A DNA stretch of 64,000 bases, taken from the NCBI RefSeq assembly GCF_954871325.1, contig NC_088779.1, positions 8,310,846 through 8,374,845 on the forward strand, in the 5' to 3' direction. Source of the DNA: Gordionus sp. m RMFG-2023 (Eukaryota > Nematomorpha > Gordioida > Chordodea > Parachordodidae). Shown here piece by piece: positions 37,773-50,016 of the stretch. Positions within the stretch are counted from its first letter, which is position 1. Every line of letters begins with the position of its first letter. The notes below the pieces were generated by a model. It was not told where the DNA came from. It made no database searches and worked only from the letters and a program-made list of their open reading frames with translations. Position numbers and translations under genes: made by a program.

Positions 37773-37934
37773 GGGAATCATGCTCTTTCTTTCTTCAAGG
37801 AACTTGGATCGCTAATCCGCAAACTAACTGATGAACCTCGTGAAGGCTTCTTCTTAAGACAAAGACTCGCAATAGCAATTCACAGGGCCAATTACATCAG
37901 CTTCATTGGCAGCCTCATTTCACATGATGATTAG
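37773..37934 (+). pseudogene. C-terminal fragment of a reverse-transcriptase polyprotein
   Basis: 53 codons read GNHALSFFKELGSLIRK, then EPREGFFLRQRLAIAIHRAN and a stop. The pattern FF-LG-I....T.E.RE..FL.QRL..AI.R.N recalls the extreme C-terminus of a class of retroelement polyproteins in invertebrates; this is from memory of the pattern and the family name is uncertain. The reverse-transcriptase body is not next to it. It is a decayed isolated fragment. Confidence 0.4.
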
Positions 37935-38445
37935 AATATATTTTATATAATTTTAATCGCCATAATGAAAATAAACATTAGTAGTTATATCTATTTACTT
38001 ATACTTTTGTTTAAAAAAAATCTAATAAATTATAATAGAAATAAAATTATATATATTAATTGATATACGCTTAGAATATATTTTCGACTAGCGAATATTA
38101 ACGGGATATAATTAATAAGGTATTTTTTTTAAAGTTTGGGTGATGATATATAATACAATTGGTTAATCTCACCAATGAGACCAACTGCAGATATTATTTT
38201 TAATTAGCTAAAATTTTGAAAAGTTTCTAGCAGTTGAGGTTATTACGAGCATTGTTAGAATCCAATATAAATTCTGGGCTATCTATAAAATATTGGTCAA
38301 ATTTTTTGAATTGTTTTTAGTTTTTCAAATTCTTTGCAATAATTTTACATTGATTTATCGGTGATAATACATTTCAAATTTCAAAAATTTTTAATCAATC
38401 TTATAAACCCAAGATTCTCTCATTTCTTTTAATAACAACGCTTGC

Positions 38446-38783
38446 TAAAAATAAGCAAAGTTAGGCCCAGTCCTAATTTTATTTAAAATAATCGGGTTCG
38501 GGTCGGGCAGGGTCTAATATTTTTTAAAAAAATTCGGACCGGGTCGGGTCGGATCTTGGAATTTTTTTTAAATATATCTAAATTTATCAATTTTATATTG
38601 AATTTTTTATGTAAAATAAAAATATTTGATTTTATTTATTGAACATATGTCTTTTATTTTGAGTAATTATAAAAATTAATTTATATTTTTAAATAAATTC
38701 GGGCCGGGTCGGTAAATTTTTAAAAAAAAATTTCGGGTTCGGGCCGGGTCGAGCTTGAAAAATTAGGCCCGATGCAGATCACT
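38446..38783. mobile_element. GGCCCGG-rich element with 9-bp flanking duplication
   Basis: AACGCTTGC stands on both sides (38437-38445 and 38784-38792). Inside are GTTAGGCCCAG on the left and, inverted, AGTGATCTGCATCGGGCC on the right, with GGGTCGGGTCGG-type blocks between AT-rich runs. Same general structure as the elements nested in the hAT copies. The duplication length (8 or 9) again points toward a hAT-like mechanism. Confidence 0.7.
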
Positions 38784-40022
38784 AACGCTTGCCCTACGTC
38801 CTTTTCTTTTTTTAGCTTTTATGTAACATCTTCATAATTTATTTAATATATTAAAATATTTATAATAACATTAAAGAATTTCGAATCAAAATATTTTGAA
38901 AGAAATAGACAATTATTGTAAACTATAAAAAAAATACTTAAATAAAAAGAAAAAAGAATACAATGGTTAAATTGTGTTCCCTCCAATAAAAAATCATAAT
39001 TACATCTAAAAAAAAATTTTTTTAATATTCCTTCCCTGGTCTCGTTTATAAAGTGTTCTATTTTGTGCCTTAAGATTAAAAACGATATATAACTTATCGA
39101 TGAAAAATGATCATTTATTGATGTTATCATTGAACTAAAAATAAAATTAAGATTTTTATCAGCCAAAATTAGGCGAGTTGATATTTGATTGAAATGAAAA
39201 CAAATTCATAAAATTTCAGATTAAAGAGTTTGACTCGTATGAAGATTGTAGTAGGGCCTTTTGGTCTAAGACCGTCCTCAGGAGACAGGTAAAGATAGTT
39301 CTAAGTGATTAGATATCTAAGACCCTGTCAGGTGGTCGATATCTTTTGGCTATATAGGCAGCTAAAATCATGTCCTGCCTTGAGAGATTTTTTCATGTTA
39401 TGAGAATGATTAAAGAAATGAAGTATTCAGAGGTACAGTAATTTTCCAGTAATAGCTTATTTCAATAATTAGTCAGAAGGAGGATAAGATTCCTAATATC
39501 ATTGAATTTTTCCTTAATCTTTAGTCTCCGATTTTGATGGTGGCGAGTGACTAATTATGAGCTAATTCTATATTTAAAATTGTGCCAAAGAAGGTTTTGC
39601 ATGTGTCAAATTAATGTTTTAAAAATAATAATGGAGATCGGCGCATCTGTAAAAATAATTTTAAATTAAAAAAACATTTTATTATTAAAATAAAGATTGA
39701 TGTGATATAAGTTAAAGATTTTCCATATTTTAAAAATTGTAGAAAATTTTTTAGGAATTATTCGGTCAACATTTTATTGTCTAAAGGAGAGCAGAGTAAA
39801 GGTAATTTATTGGTAGGAAATATTTTCTATCCAACTAAGGTTGATGAAAAACAATTTCTCCTTTTTTCTGTTGAGTATTCGGGCTTTGACATGAAGTTCT
39901 CCTTCAGATTGTTTAAGACTTTGAGTACAATAGTGATGGACCACAAATAGTTTATCTATTATAGATTAAGGTCTAAATTAAAAAATTTTAAGTATCAAGG
40001 CAAAACAAAATGGGTCACAGAT
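38784..40022. other. Gene-poor stretch
   Basis: A 107-codon minus-strand frame (38843-39166) is low in information and unrecognised. Near 39255-39300 the minus strand carries CCTGAGGACGGTCTTAGACC, a small hairpin-forming motif that partly recurs near 48230. Confidence 0.4.
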
Positions 40023-40110
40023 GGCCACCTTGTTGAATTTTAAAATATATAAATATAGCGAATTGTGGCCACCTTGTTGAATTTTAGAATATATAAATAT
40101 AGCGAATTGT
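40023..40110. repeat. 44-bp tandem duplication
   Basis: A unit starting GGCCACCTTGTTGAATTTTA and ending GCGAATTGT occurs twice in a row with a single base difference, so it is recent. Confidence 0.93.
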
Positions 40111-40191
40111 AGAAAAATAGTTATTTTGTGAAGGTTAATTTTCATTTTTTATTACTTATTACATTAGAAAAATAATTAAATTTATAATGTA

Positions 40192-40398
40192 GTGTTGTTA
40201 AACGGCTCAATTTGAGCCAATTTTTAAAAACGGCTAAATTTTCCAAAAAATATTTCGCGAACCTGAAGACTTTTCTCAGAGATGGCACAAAGATTTGACA
40301 TCTATTAGCAAAATATCGAGGTTAGACAATATTTTGCCGGTAAAAATATTGAATTAACCACTTTCAAAAATCGGCTTAAATCAAGCCGTTTAACACAC
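40192..40398. mobile_element. MITE, GTGTTGTTAAACGGCT family, copy 1
   Basis: The left end GTGTTGTTAAACGGCT is inverted at the right as AGCCGTTTAACACAC, and TA lies at both flanks (40190-40191, 40399-40400). About 207 bp, non-coding. The TA duplication suggests Tc1/mariner-type mobilisation. A second copy is at 57855-57989. Confidence 0.78.
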
Positions 40399-41949
40399 TA
40401 GTCTAATGACATATCATAGAGGTTTGCAGTTTGAGGATTTTCAACAACTAGCTCGCCCATCCATTGTTTTAAAATTTTCACTTGCCCGTTTATGTTTTAA
40501 TCAAATCCCTTCCTTACTCCCACTGCTAGCCTGGTGTTCAAAATTATTTGATTAGTTGGTTGATTCTTTATTTAATTTGGTTATTTTATTACAATACATA
40601 TATTTGTATGTACAAACTTATAAAATTTCCAATATTATGAGATTAGGAAATGGATGATTTTTTTAAATTAAAATTCGTCCCTATTTTTCAAAAATACAAC
40701 ATCTTTTAGAGCCATAAATTTTCCCCAGTTTCCTAACGAATGGTATCTTCGAGCCTTTATGAAATGCATTTGTTTTCCAAAATAATCCTATTTAACTTCT
40801 CTTTTAAAATACAAATTTAAAATGATGTATAATGTGATCTCTTTTAGAAAATAAAATTAATTTGATTTAATATGTTAATCTTACTCAAATTTTATCCAAA
40901 TGTGAAATAAAATGTCTAAATTTTAATAATCTATTTTATAGTATATTGATATAAAAGTAAAATAATAAATAAATGCATATATACATACCATATACTTTAA
41001 AATAATATTAATTTATATTTGTGCAATCGTTGAATATTATGTATATTAATGTTTATTTCGTTTAATCTATTAATATATTAGAAATAATAATAATTAATTA
41101 TTATATTTTATAGTTTTCATAATATATAATATTATAATTTTTTTAAAAGAATGTTTTTATTCAATAATTGAAATTTATTCAACCTTATTATATCCGTAGT
41201 AATCTCTTTAATAAAATACTTAAAATTAAAATATATTCAGTATATTTATTAATATATTATATTAAATCAATAATAATATCATTTATTAGCATTTTTATTC
41301 CTTATATATATAAACATTTCCAAATTCTAAGTCAAATACTTAAATCTATTTACTTATATAATACAAAAATAAAATGACTGATGACTCTGGTTTAGTATTA
41401 TTCTACTTAATAATATTAAAATTGAAATTTAATAGATTATTTTTACCAAAATATTATATAATATTAAGATCGTATTAAAAATATCAAAATTATACTATAT
41501 CTATATGTTATTATATTTATAATACTATATTTCAATTTATTATAATTTTCAAGGAATTTTTATTATTATTATATAGTCATTGTCTTCTATATTTATAATT
41601 ATTTTATTTCAATTTTCGTTTATAGATTAAAATAATAAAATAAAGTTTAGTTTGCTGTAATCTATAAGCTTCAAAAGAGCTATAATTTTTTTTTTCCCAA
41701 AATTAAAAATGAAAAATTGCCAATTTTATTAAATTGAGTTTACATAAAAAAACATTGTATTACATTTTTACAGCTTACTATTTCTATCCTATAAAACTCT
41801 AAAATTAGATTTGGAAATCAAACTGTTCACATTTTAAAAAAAAATCAAATTTTGTTTTTATATTTGTAGGAATTCTTTCCCAATACCTTTTAACAAATTT
41901 TATTTATATATCATCCTCCTTTTTAGAACATTCTCAACACATGGGATGA
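40399..41949. other. Very AT-rich stretch upstream of the GPCR-like exon
   Basis: Composition approaches pure A+T near 40900-41700. Earlier exons of the receptor would be expected in this direction, but I could not identify any. Confidence 0.4.
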
Positions 41950-42258
41950 ATATTTTACTTTTTAAATTGGATAAACACGATATCTTGCGTTTTGGCCTTC
42001 ATCTGGCCCTGGTTATATAATCTCGGGAAACTTCTCAACCTGTCCTATTCTTACGATCTATATTGTCTAATATACGTCACCCACTTCCATCCGGTTCTCC
42101 TCGGAATATTGAGTAATACGACGTCCCTTTTATTGATATTATTTTCCTTCGAGAGGGTGATCACGATCGAAAAGAATAAGCAAATAAAATGGTCCAAAAA
42201 ACCGGTGAAGTCTAATAGCGAACGTACCAGAACCCGAGACCGATTATTTAAGTGCGAG
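41950..42258 (+). CDS. GPCR-like exon (TM2, TM3, intracellular loop 2)
   Basis: The open frame reads YFLNWINTISCVLAFIW (candidate TM2), a loop with Cys, then HPVLLGILSNTTSLLLILF and SFERVITI. The last is the ERx version of the DRY motif at the end of TM3 in rhodopsin-like receptors. HP about 21 residues before that Arg recalls FMRFamide/peptide-receptor-like receptors. The 3' edge is probably CKCGAG at 42258 before GCAAGT, a GC-AG type donor; CAA/GTTACA at 42263 is the alternative. The frame has a stop at 41947-41949 and no AG after it, so the 5' edge is unresolved and the exon may be frameshifted or dead. No partner exons found. Confidence 0.5.
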
Positions 42259-42836
42259 GCAAGTTACAATATGCGTTACTTTGCATTGCCTAAAATAGTA
42301 ATCCTGCAATTTTCTTTTTTTTTTGAAAGTGTAATAAATAACTCTATGATCATTAATGAATAACGTTTGTTACCGCGGCAAATTTTACCTTTTATCAAAA
42401 AAAAAATTTTGGTTAACCTTTAGTCTGAATGCTTTGTATTCGTTAATTAGGAAGCCAAAAGAAAAATAAATTTTTTGAGATATAGATGACGAAACTTTCC
42501 CGCTAATTTTAAAACACATAAATCTGATAAAAATAGACTTCTGAGTATTTAAATAACGAAAAAATAAATAGATTTTGTATTTTACTTACCCTTCCTTATT
42601 TTCCTAAAAGTATATCGTAAATAAAAGGGATGCTCTAATAAATCATGCATATATTTTTCGTAAGAGCCTTTTCATATTTGATGCCAATATTTTCGATTTT
42701 CATTTTGCAAAAGTATCGGAAAGCTTATAAGTAATTGTATTTTATTAGTAATGGTATCTATTAAATTTTCCCCACATAACCTATTATATATTTTTTCTAA
42801 ATAACCTTAATAATAGTTACTATTTTGCAGAGTTGT
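42259..42836. other. Downstream of the GPCR-like exon
   Basis: AT-rich. The open frame continues to 42363 without conserved motifs, as expected for intron sequence. No further exon seen. Confidence 0.4.
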
Positions 42837-43441
42837 TAAAAAATACTATTTAAATTTCTAGATACAGAAACATCGTCTAAAACATATCTATATACAGATA
42901 CAATTTTAAAATATATTTAGTTACCGATACAAGTTTATAATGGTATTTGAATACCGATACTTATTATACTTATATACAGGGTTGGCTGTTATTCTCGAAG
43001 AAAAATTCTTATTATGAGAGCTCAAAATACCTAAACAACATTTTTGCATTTTTATTTTTTTTCTCATTTAATTTGAATACCATAAAAAATTGTTTTGCTT
43101 AAAATAATTTGCGCACAATTGTATTGTTTTAATAATTAATGGGTGCCATGGCTAAGCAATCTTAAACTTATATCTATTGATTTAAATAGGAAAAAAATAA
43201 TATTTAATGAATTTTCTATATATAAGTTTTAATATTTTATAATTTAAGTTTTATTTTATATATTTTTTCAAAATTATATTAGTCTAATATATTTATATTT
43301 AAATTATTTGCTCATATGAGATAAAATGAATTTTGCATTCAAATATTTTTATTTTTAAGATAAATAAGCGTTCTTTTTATAAAAGTGTATCTAAATACAG
43401 ATACTATTTTTTTTTATATCTAGATACTTTAACAACTCTGC
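42837..43441. mobile_element. MITE with GCAGAGTTGTTAAA termini
   Basis: GCAGAGTTGTTAAA on the left is exactly inverted at the right end. TATCTAGATAC and ATACAGATAC motifs sit just inside both ends, as in the fragment at 55858 and the repeat at 57297. About 605 bp, non-coding. Confidence 0.78.
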
Positions 43442-46400
43442 TCTTTGGGGTAAAATTCTACCAACAAATAAAACGTTGGTATTTTTCCCCTGTGTAATCA
43501 CTTACCTTATTTTGAGTTATTCAAACAAAATAGCAGTGAGAAAATGATGCAAATACAAATCAAATATAATATAGGAGTTGAAGCTGAATGAGTTGAATAT
43601 TTTAATCTGATAAGAACACTCAAATTTGGAGTTATGTAATTTCCAGGAGTCAGGGAAAAATCTTATATTATATGACTCATCAATACGCTTTTTAATAAAA
43701 GTCACAGTGGACTCAAAATTTAAATTCTAGAATTAGACCATATTTCAATATCTATAGAATGATTATTCCATTTAATTAAGATTATATAATTTTTATGTTA
43801 TGCTGCTGCACTTTAATTTAAAGACACCCATGAAATGAGCTCATGATGTTATTTAAATATTTATTTAATATGCAAATGGGAAATGTTGATTTTAAAGAAA
43901 TTGGTTAGTAGAACCTTGTGGACCCCATACAACAATTTAATAAAAACGATCAAATTTTATTAAACCTCTTTTAAATATATATAAACCTTACTCCCTATCT
44001 TTTTAACCTCCTAGCATCTTTCTAACCTTTCGTTACCAACTCGAGTAGTTTAGTACTTAAACTATAATTTATTTTACATTATAAGATATGAGAGTTTTAG
44101 TGCCTTTTCACCTCGATTTTTAGTTATTAAATTAATGTATATTAAATTTGCATATGACAATCCCCCCCCCCCGAACATAGTGAAAAGGTAAAATTTTGTG
44201 TTTTTATATAAATTATATTAAAAAATTTGGTACTAAACAATTGCTCAAAATTAGGTTAAAAAAATTATCTATTTTAATAGTTTTCAATTTTACTTTAATC
44301 AATCATCTTATTTTTGGTATCACATTTTACAAAAATGCCACAAGTGACTAATTTTATGCCTTCGATACTAAATTATATAAGTATCAGAGACATCGAGTCT
44401 TATATTTAAAAATACAACATAAAATTCATTTTTAATTATGAAAGTTAATTTTTAATAAATTTTTCGTTTCATATCAATTTTAGAAAATTTCTTATTTCGC
44501 TAATAATTTCATTTATACCTACCTTACCAGACGGATTGAAGCATTATCTAAAATATCTGTATTAAATCAAAATATCTGCATTAAATCAAAATATATGCAT
44601 TAAATTCAAACTGTAATAATTAAGCATCACAAATTGGCTAACCTTAATATGCCATATAGTTTAATCCTAATTTTCTCTCAAACTTTATCTTTACCCATTT
44701 TAAAATAAATCCCTTCTTTTTCTCTTTTACTATCTCTCACATTGTATAATAGATATAACATAATATCCATCTACAAACAAAATCTCATTTATGCCTAACT
44801 CTTTCTTAAAATGGAAATTATATTCAAAAATCTTAATTATTTTTTATAGTATTTTAATTTAAAAAATAAAAATAAAATATTAGATGGAATGGGCGTAAAT
44901 AACATGTCAAATCTGTTTAAATTTTTTTTGAAAAAAAATTCAAGTTGATTTTTTAAAATAAATCTGTCATTAGCCGAAAAAAAAAATTGTAACATAGAAG
45001 GCAAATTGGACGTAATATTTTTTTCCTATTTCATATTATAGTATTTTTAATGAAATATAGCCTCCATTTTCTAAGTCCCAATTAATCATCTTACCATTTC
45101 CCTAAAAATTCATGGGGATATTTTATACATTATTATACTTGGTAATTAAATCACATAAATTATCCTTCCTATTTTATTTTATTTTTCCAAATTAATTAGT
45201 TATATTAAGAAAATTTTAAACCATAAATTTTAAATTTGATTTTTTTTAAAATAATATTTTTTAAAAAGTTTTAAATATTTTTTATTTTTATAAAATTTAA
45301 TTTTCTTTAATTAATAAAATAAAAGGTTTTAATAAAAATTGCAAAAATTTTGATTAATTAAAAAAATAAAATTAATTCCAATAAATTAAAAAAAATCTGT
45401 ATAATTTTTTTTTAAAAAATAATTTAATCAATTATATATAATTTTTTTTAATTAAACCAAGATTGTGAGAATGAGAAATTACCATTGTCTGAGATCAGGT
45501 TTCCAAAAATGATCATCAAATTGAAATCTTAGAAAACCTGTGGATTGTATATTGCTTTTATTTATATAGGGATATTTTTTTAGAGTGCCCTCTATAACCA
45601 TAGAAGTGTTGCTAAAGTTACCCCTAACCAACCCCATCTATCTTGAGTCATGGTAGAATGCAAATATGATTGAATTCGCAACAACCTCGCAAACTTCTCT
45701 TGCATTAATCTAATCTTATTTAAAGATATCTTAAAAACTTCTTTTATTTTGGCTACTTCAGGAGCTTATAACTTTTAAAAAAAGTATTGTTTTCAATTTT
45801 AGAGGAATATTGTAATGTAAAATTTAATATACTTTAACTAAACTAAATTAAGATGCTACTGCAGTAGTAAAAATATAAACACACTAATAGAGAATTAGTA
45901 TATTTTAAAAAAATTTAAATCTAAATAAATAATTTAGAATGATAATTTTTTTGATAAAATATTTTAAAAAATTTAATATGAATTTTTGAATCTCCAGCCA
46001 TCAAGAATTCATCATGCTTCTGTGGGATATTTTTTAATTTCTACACACTTTAAAGTAATTATTATTTTTTTGCAAATTTTGGATAGAATTTCACTTTTTA
46101 TACTTTTTTATAGAGAATTCGATTTATTTTTCTTATATTTTTAGATAAAGTTTACCTTCCTTTTTTTCTAATTTTCGAAGAAAATATTTAGCCCCCTCTC
46201 CTTGAGGCTAATTATCAACACCCCTGAATATAGGATATCTTAAATTAATATAGATGGTTTAAAAGGAATATAAATAACATTTTATTTTAATTATATTAAA
46301 GTAAATAATGATTTAAATTGTGAGTCGAAATGAACATTTTTTTAACAAATGGTTTGTTTCATTATATGTTTACTTTAGAATAATTTTGGCAAAATAAAAG

Positions 46401-46923
46401 CCCTCTCCGAAATAAATACTAATCCCAAATAAACACTAATTTTTTTTTTGAAATCTCTACTGGGTGAGGGAAAAGTAGGTAATTATATAGGTGTAAGAGA
46501 TATTTTTATTTTATAATATATTTTATTAGTCAGAAGATAGAATATATTATTAGCCCAATAATATTTATAAACATGTTTGTGGCAGATAAACGGAGATGAT
46601 TTATGAAACATTCAGCTTTTTATGAATGGGTTTAAGTCTTAAATACAAAACATGAATAAAAAAAATGTTAAACATATTTAAAAAATGATTTTATCATTAT
46701 TTTAATTTACAGATTACCAAAAATTTTTTTGTTTTACTTCCAAAAATAGAATCTTCAAATATAAATATAACTAATAAAATGGTTAATATTTTTTTTATTA
46801 CATTATATTCTTTTTATTAAATTTTAAAAAATATATTAAAAATAGCATAATATATAAAATTATATGCTCTCATTGGAATCCGAGAATAAGATAGTTATCT
46901 AGGAGCAAGGCGATTTGAGTCGT
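43442..46923. other. Gene-poor, extremely AT-rich stretch
   Basis: I see no exon, RNA gene or bounded element. Poly-C near 44161 and an A/T-only stretch near 45200-45450 are the only compositional landmarks. Confidence 0.45.
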
Positions 46924-47070
46924 TTGTAACATTTTACAGAGGATCCATGATGATCACCATTAGTTTGAGAAATTCTATTACCTAAAATCTTAAAAAAAAG
47001 GATTGCCTAAAGTCCCACTTGTAGACAATATTGATAAAGGGAAAATATGTAAAGTCGTGGTACTTTCCGA
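46924..47070. repeat. Dispersed repeat, copy 1
   Basis: Shares with 61042-61187 the blocks ATGATCACCATTA, TTACCTAAAATCTTAA and GTCTTGGTACTTT-like sequence, in the same order and orientation. The two are moderately diverged. It runs directly into the LINE-like fragment at 47.4 kb and may be its 5' part. Confidence 0.6.
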
Positions 47071-47425
47071 TTTTTGACCTTTCGACTGTTTATCGGATCG
47101 ATGTTTGGGTTAAAAGAAAATTAAGAGGCACAAACAAAATCCCAATAAAGGTGTTTGCCCTTAAACCAAGGAGTGTTTGTGAGCCCATTTAATCTTTCCC
47201 TATCAGACAGAGATAAGTGAACGACTTCCAAAAGGTATGGGTAGTTGGCCAGCCCTAATTTGTTCGAGATTATGGAGTTAATGGCAACTAAACCTTCCTT
47301 TAGAATATAAACAGGTTAGACCATGTCGGTTCTTGGGATCAAATTCTTTGCATCCTTTACATTTGTGGGGTAAACATAGGTCACAGTCTAGTCCTAGCCT
47401 CTACCCTATAATCACACTCGGATAG

Positions 47426-47503
47426 CAAAAGACCAAGATTGGCACTAGAGACAACTACAGGTCATTCATAGCCATAGTTTTGTCCAAAGTATTTGAAGAT
47501 TGA
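47426..47503 (+). pseudogene. Reverse-transcriptase fragment (LINE-like)
   Basis: KTKIGTRDNYRSFIAIVLSK followed by VFED fits the NYRPIAL..LSKVFE motif in the finger region of non-LTR reverse transcriptases. Surrounding frames are broken, with a few protein-like pieces on both sides (about 47100-47700). Plus strand; different orientation from the fragment at 48.1-48.7 kb. Confidence 0.55.
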
Positions 47504-48099
47504 AGTGGTTTCAAAGGAGATATTAGTCACACCAATTTCTTACAACTAGCTGGTAGAGAGGAAGGAATTCTCTTTGTGCCCAGGATTGTGAAAAAAATAA
47601 AGGCATAAATTTTTCCTCCATAAGCCACAGGCAATTTCAAATAGAATATATTTACCACCCACAAGCTTACATATAACCTCGTCACATTAAAGAAAAGAAG
47701 AACAGAAGGTTGACAAAAAAATTAAATTAAGAGAAAGAAATCTCAAACCACCTTGATTGGTCTGAAGTTTTGCAATCCTCCAATTAAACTTCAGAAAAAT
47801 GAATGTTTAAGATAACCTCAAGGAATTTTTAAAATTTCAGGTATAAGGCTGAAAGGTAGGAAATGTTAAAAAATGAAGATGAGACCCTATGAAAATGTAA
47901 AATTAGAAAACCATAGCGATTTCCTTATTAAATATAAAGATTTATGGGCAGGAATATTACGCAATATGGCTTCCATTTTGGTTAAGCGTACAGTTGATTT
48001 CTCTAGGACTTGCTATTATCGGGATAACACTATTTAACGGGGATCCTAAAAGGGAGATTGACCCCGCGAAAAATAATCTTAAAACAATTAAAAATATAT

Positions 48100-48700
48100 A
48101 ATAGAAATCCATTTAAATAATCTAATTTCTGCCTTATCCATATTTAAAACAAGACCAAAAGCTTTGGATTCATTAATTAAAAAATCTATGGCCTCCAACA
48201 CATTAGCCTCAGAACCAGATATAGTCCGTCCTCAGGTACAAAAGGTTAAGGTTAAGATTGGACTTGGACATCATATTAGAAACAATATCATAAATACCCT
48301 TGTTGAATACATTTCTCAGAATTTAAAAATTCTGTCCTCAAAAATCATTAAGAATTCTGACCATAACAGTAATTTATTAAATGGGAAAAGTGAGAAAATT
48401 TTTAAAAGAATTTTGAGGAAAAGGCAGGTCTTTGTAAGGCATTAAAAGCATTTTAAAATCTATTTTGCATAAATCTGAATTTGGAAGAGAATTTACCATA
48501 TAAATGCAGAGAATGTGACCCTAAAGCTAAATTAAAAATCGTCAATGGTCTATGCCTTTTATCTTAATACGGTTCATTATTAACTTGGAATTTAATCTAC
48601 AGAAAAGATCCAACTGCTATGGCTCTTACATTAAAAGGCTTCGATCAATGAGGCGGCCTAGCCCGGAAAGAGTTTTATAACAATTTTATTACAAAATAAG
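48100..48700 (-). pseudogene. Decayed reverse-transcriptase fragment, minus strand
   Basis: On the minus strand RLIEAF and NVRAIAVGSFL appear near 48650-48590, followed (48230-48120) by GSEANVLEAIDFLINESKAF then GLVLNMDKAEI. The order matches the VRPIAVGS..RR..K block and the later GL.LN..K.E block of the retroelement class whose C-terminal tail resembles 37773-37934. Heavily broken. The plus-strand 93-codon ORF over it is a shadow. Confidence 0.55.
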
Positions 48701-49716
48701 GTTAAATTGTTAATGAAGAGAATTTTTTTCTTTTATAGGTTAGAATTTATTTATGCTATGTCGAGCATAGGAATTCACAAAATGAAACCAAATTTTAAAA
48801 TATATTATATAACAATTAAGTTAAGTTATATTAAAAAAAATAATTTTAGGTAAAGGATAATCAGTTGAGTATTTAAAGGGGAATAAAAGTAGCATTTGAC
48901 CTTCCTTAAATTTTTTTCAAATTATATAAAACCTTAGGGACTTTATTATAAAAACATTATCTGATCTATTGTTTTTGCCCCCAGAAGACTATACACGTCT
49001 CTGAGGATATTTATTAGTTACTAGAGAGAATCAGATTCATAAAATACCAAATTTGGAGTATACAGCCAAACCTAGAACAGTGTCTCTAGACGGATGCATA
49101 AATGTCAAATCTGTCAATCTCTATAAACGAAACTAACTGGCGAACATTGTACTTATATATAAAAGAATGAGAAAAATATTAAAAAGGTTACATAGTCGAA
49201 AATCAAATCATATTTAATTGATATTAAAAATTTGTTAGACGAGAATATGGGTAATAAATGAAAATACAATGAAAAGGGAAAAATCTTACTCGCCAAACTA
49301 TTTATGTGTTTTAAAAAAGGAGATTTATGTAATCCATTAGTAAATCGAAAAAACTAGACTATTATAATAATATAATTTATAGGGACACATTGTAACTTGT
49401 AAACAAATAATTATGTACTTTACTATATATACTACCAGATTGGCAATTCATACACACATAAGAATAGTATCTACATGAGTGGAGGGAGGGTAGGATTTGG
49501 CCCCCAATATTTGGAAGGGGGTTAGGGGGTAGGCAATGGGGGTAGGAGAGGGTAGCTGGACAAATTGATTGGGAGGTTATTAATTAAATTTTTAGATAAA
49601 ATAGGGCAAAATATATTGCTGTAAAAATATATATAATACATTTATTATGAAACTATTATATATATATATATATTGCTAAACATCAACCAAATCAATAGAT
49701 TGCAAATTAATAGTTA
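48701..49716. other. Gene-poor stretch
   Basis: AT-rich, with a G-rich patch near 49475-49560 and a TA run near 49660. No gene seen. Confidence 0.45.
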
Positions 49717-50016
49717 TGAAAAGAATGAAGCAGGGCTATACCTGCGAGTAAGTAAAAATATATTTTATTATTATTTACTGTTTCTTTTCTTTTACACATG
49801 CTATATATATATACTATATAAAATTATAATATATATGATTAAACAAAAAAACAAAAAGTAAGGTTACGAAAAATAAAAAGTAATATAAGTTGAATTTGAA
49901 TTCATAACAAAAATCAAAAAAATTATTTGAATAAATATAATGAATGTACGTTATATAAATTAAAACATATTACTATTCAATAACCAATATAATTTATTAA
50001 TTCCTATAATGTAACA
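49717..50016. repeat. Left terminal direct repeat
   Basis: Begins TGAAAAGAATGAAG and ends CTATAATGTAACA. Shares GGGCTATACCTGCGAGTAAG and long AT-rich blocks with the right copy, same orientation. Confidence 0.8.

Noticed and set aside
37825-37850. CTGATGA motif as a possible hammerhead ribozyme core
   Set aside because: The GAAA box and stems do not follow, and the site is inside a retroelement coding fragment.
38843-39166. 107-codon minus-strand ORF
   Set aside because: Phe/Ile/Ser-rich translation of AT-rich DNA with no motif; length is within chance expectation for low-complexity sequence.
48164-48445. 93-codon plus-strand ORF
   Set aside because: It is the antisense shadow of a minus-strand reverse-transcriptase fragment.
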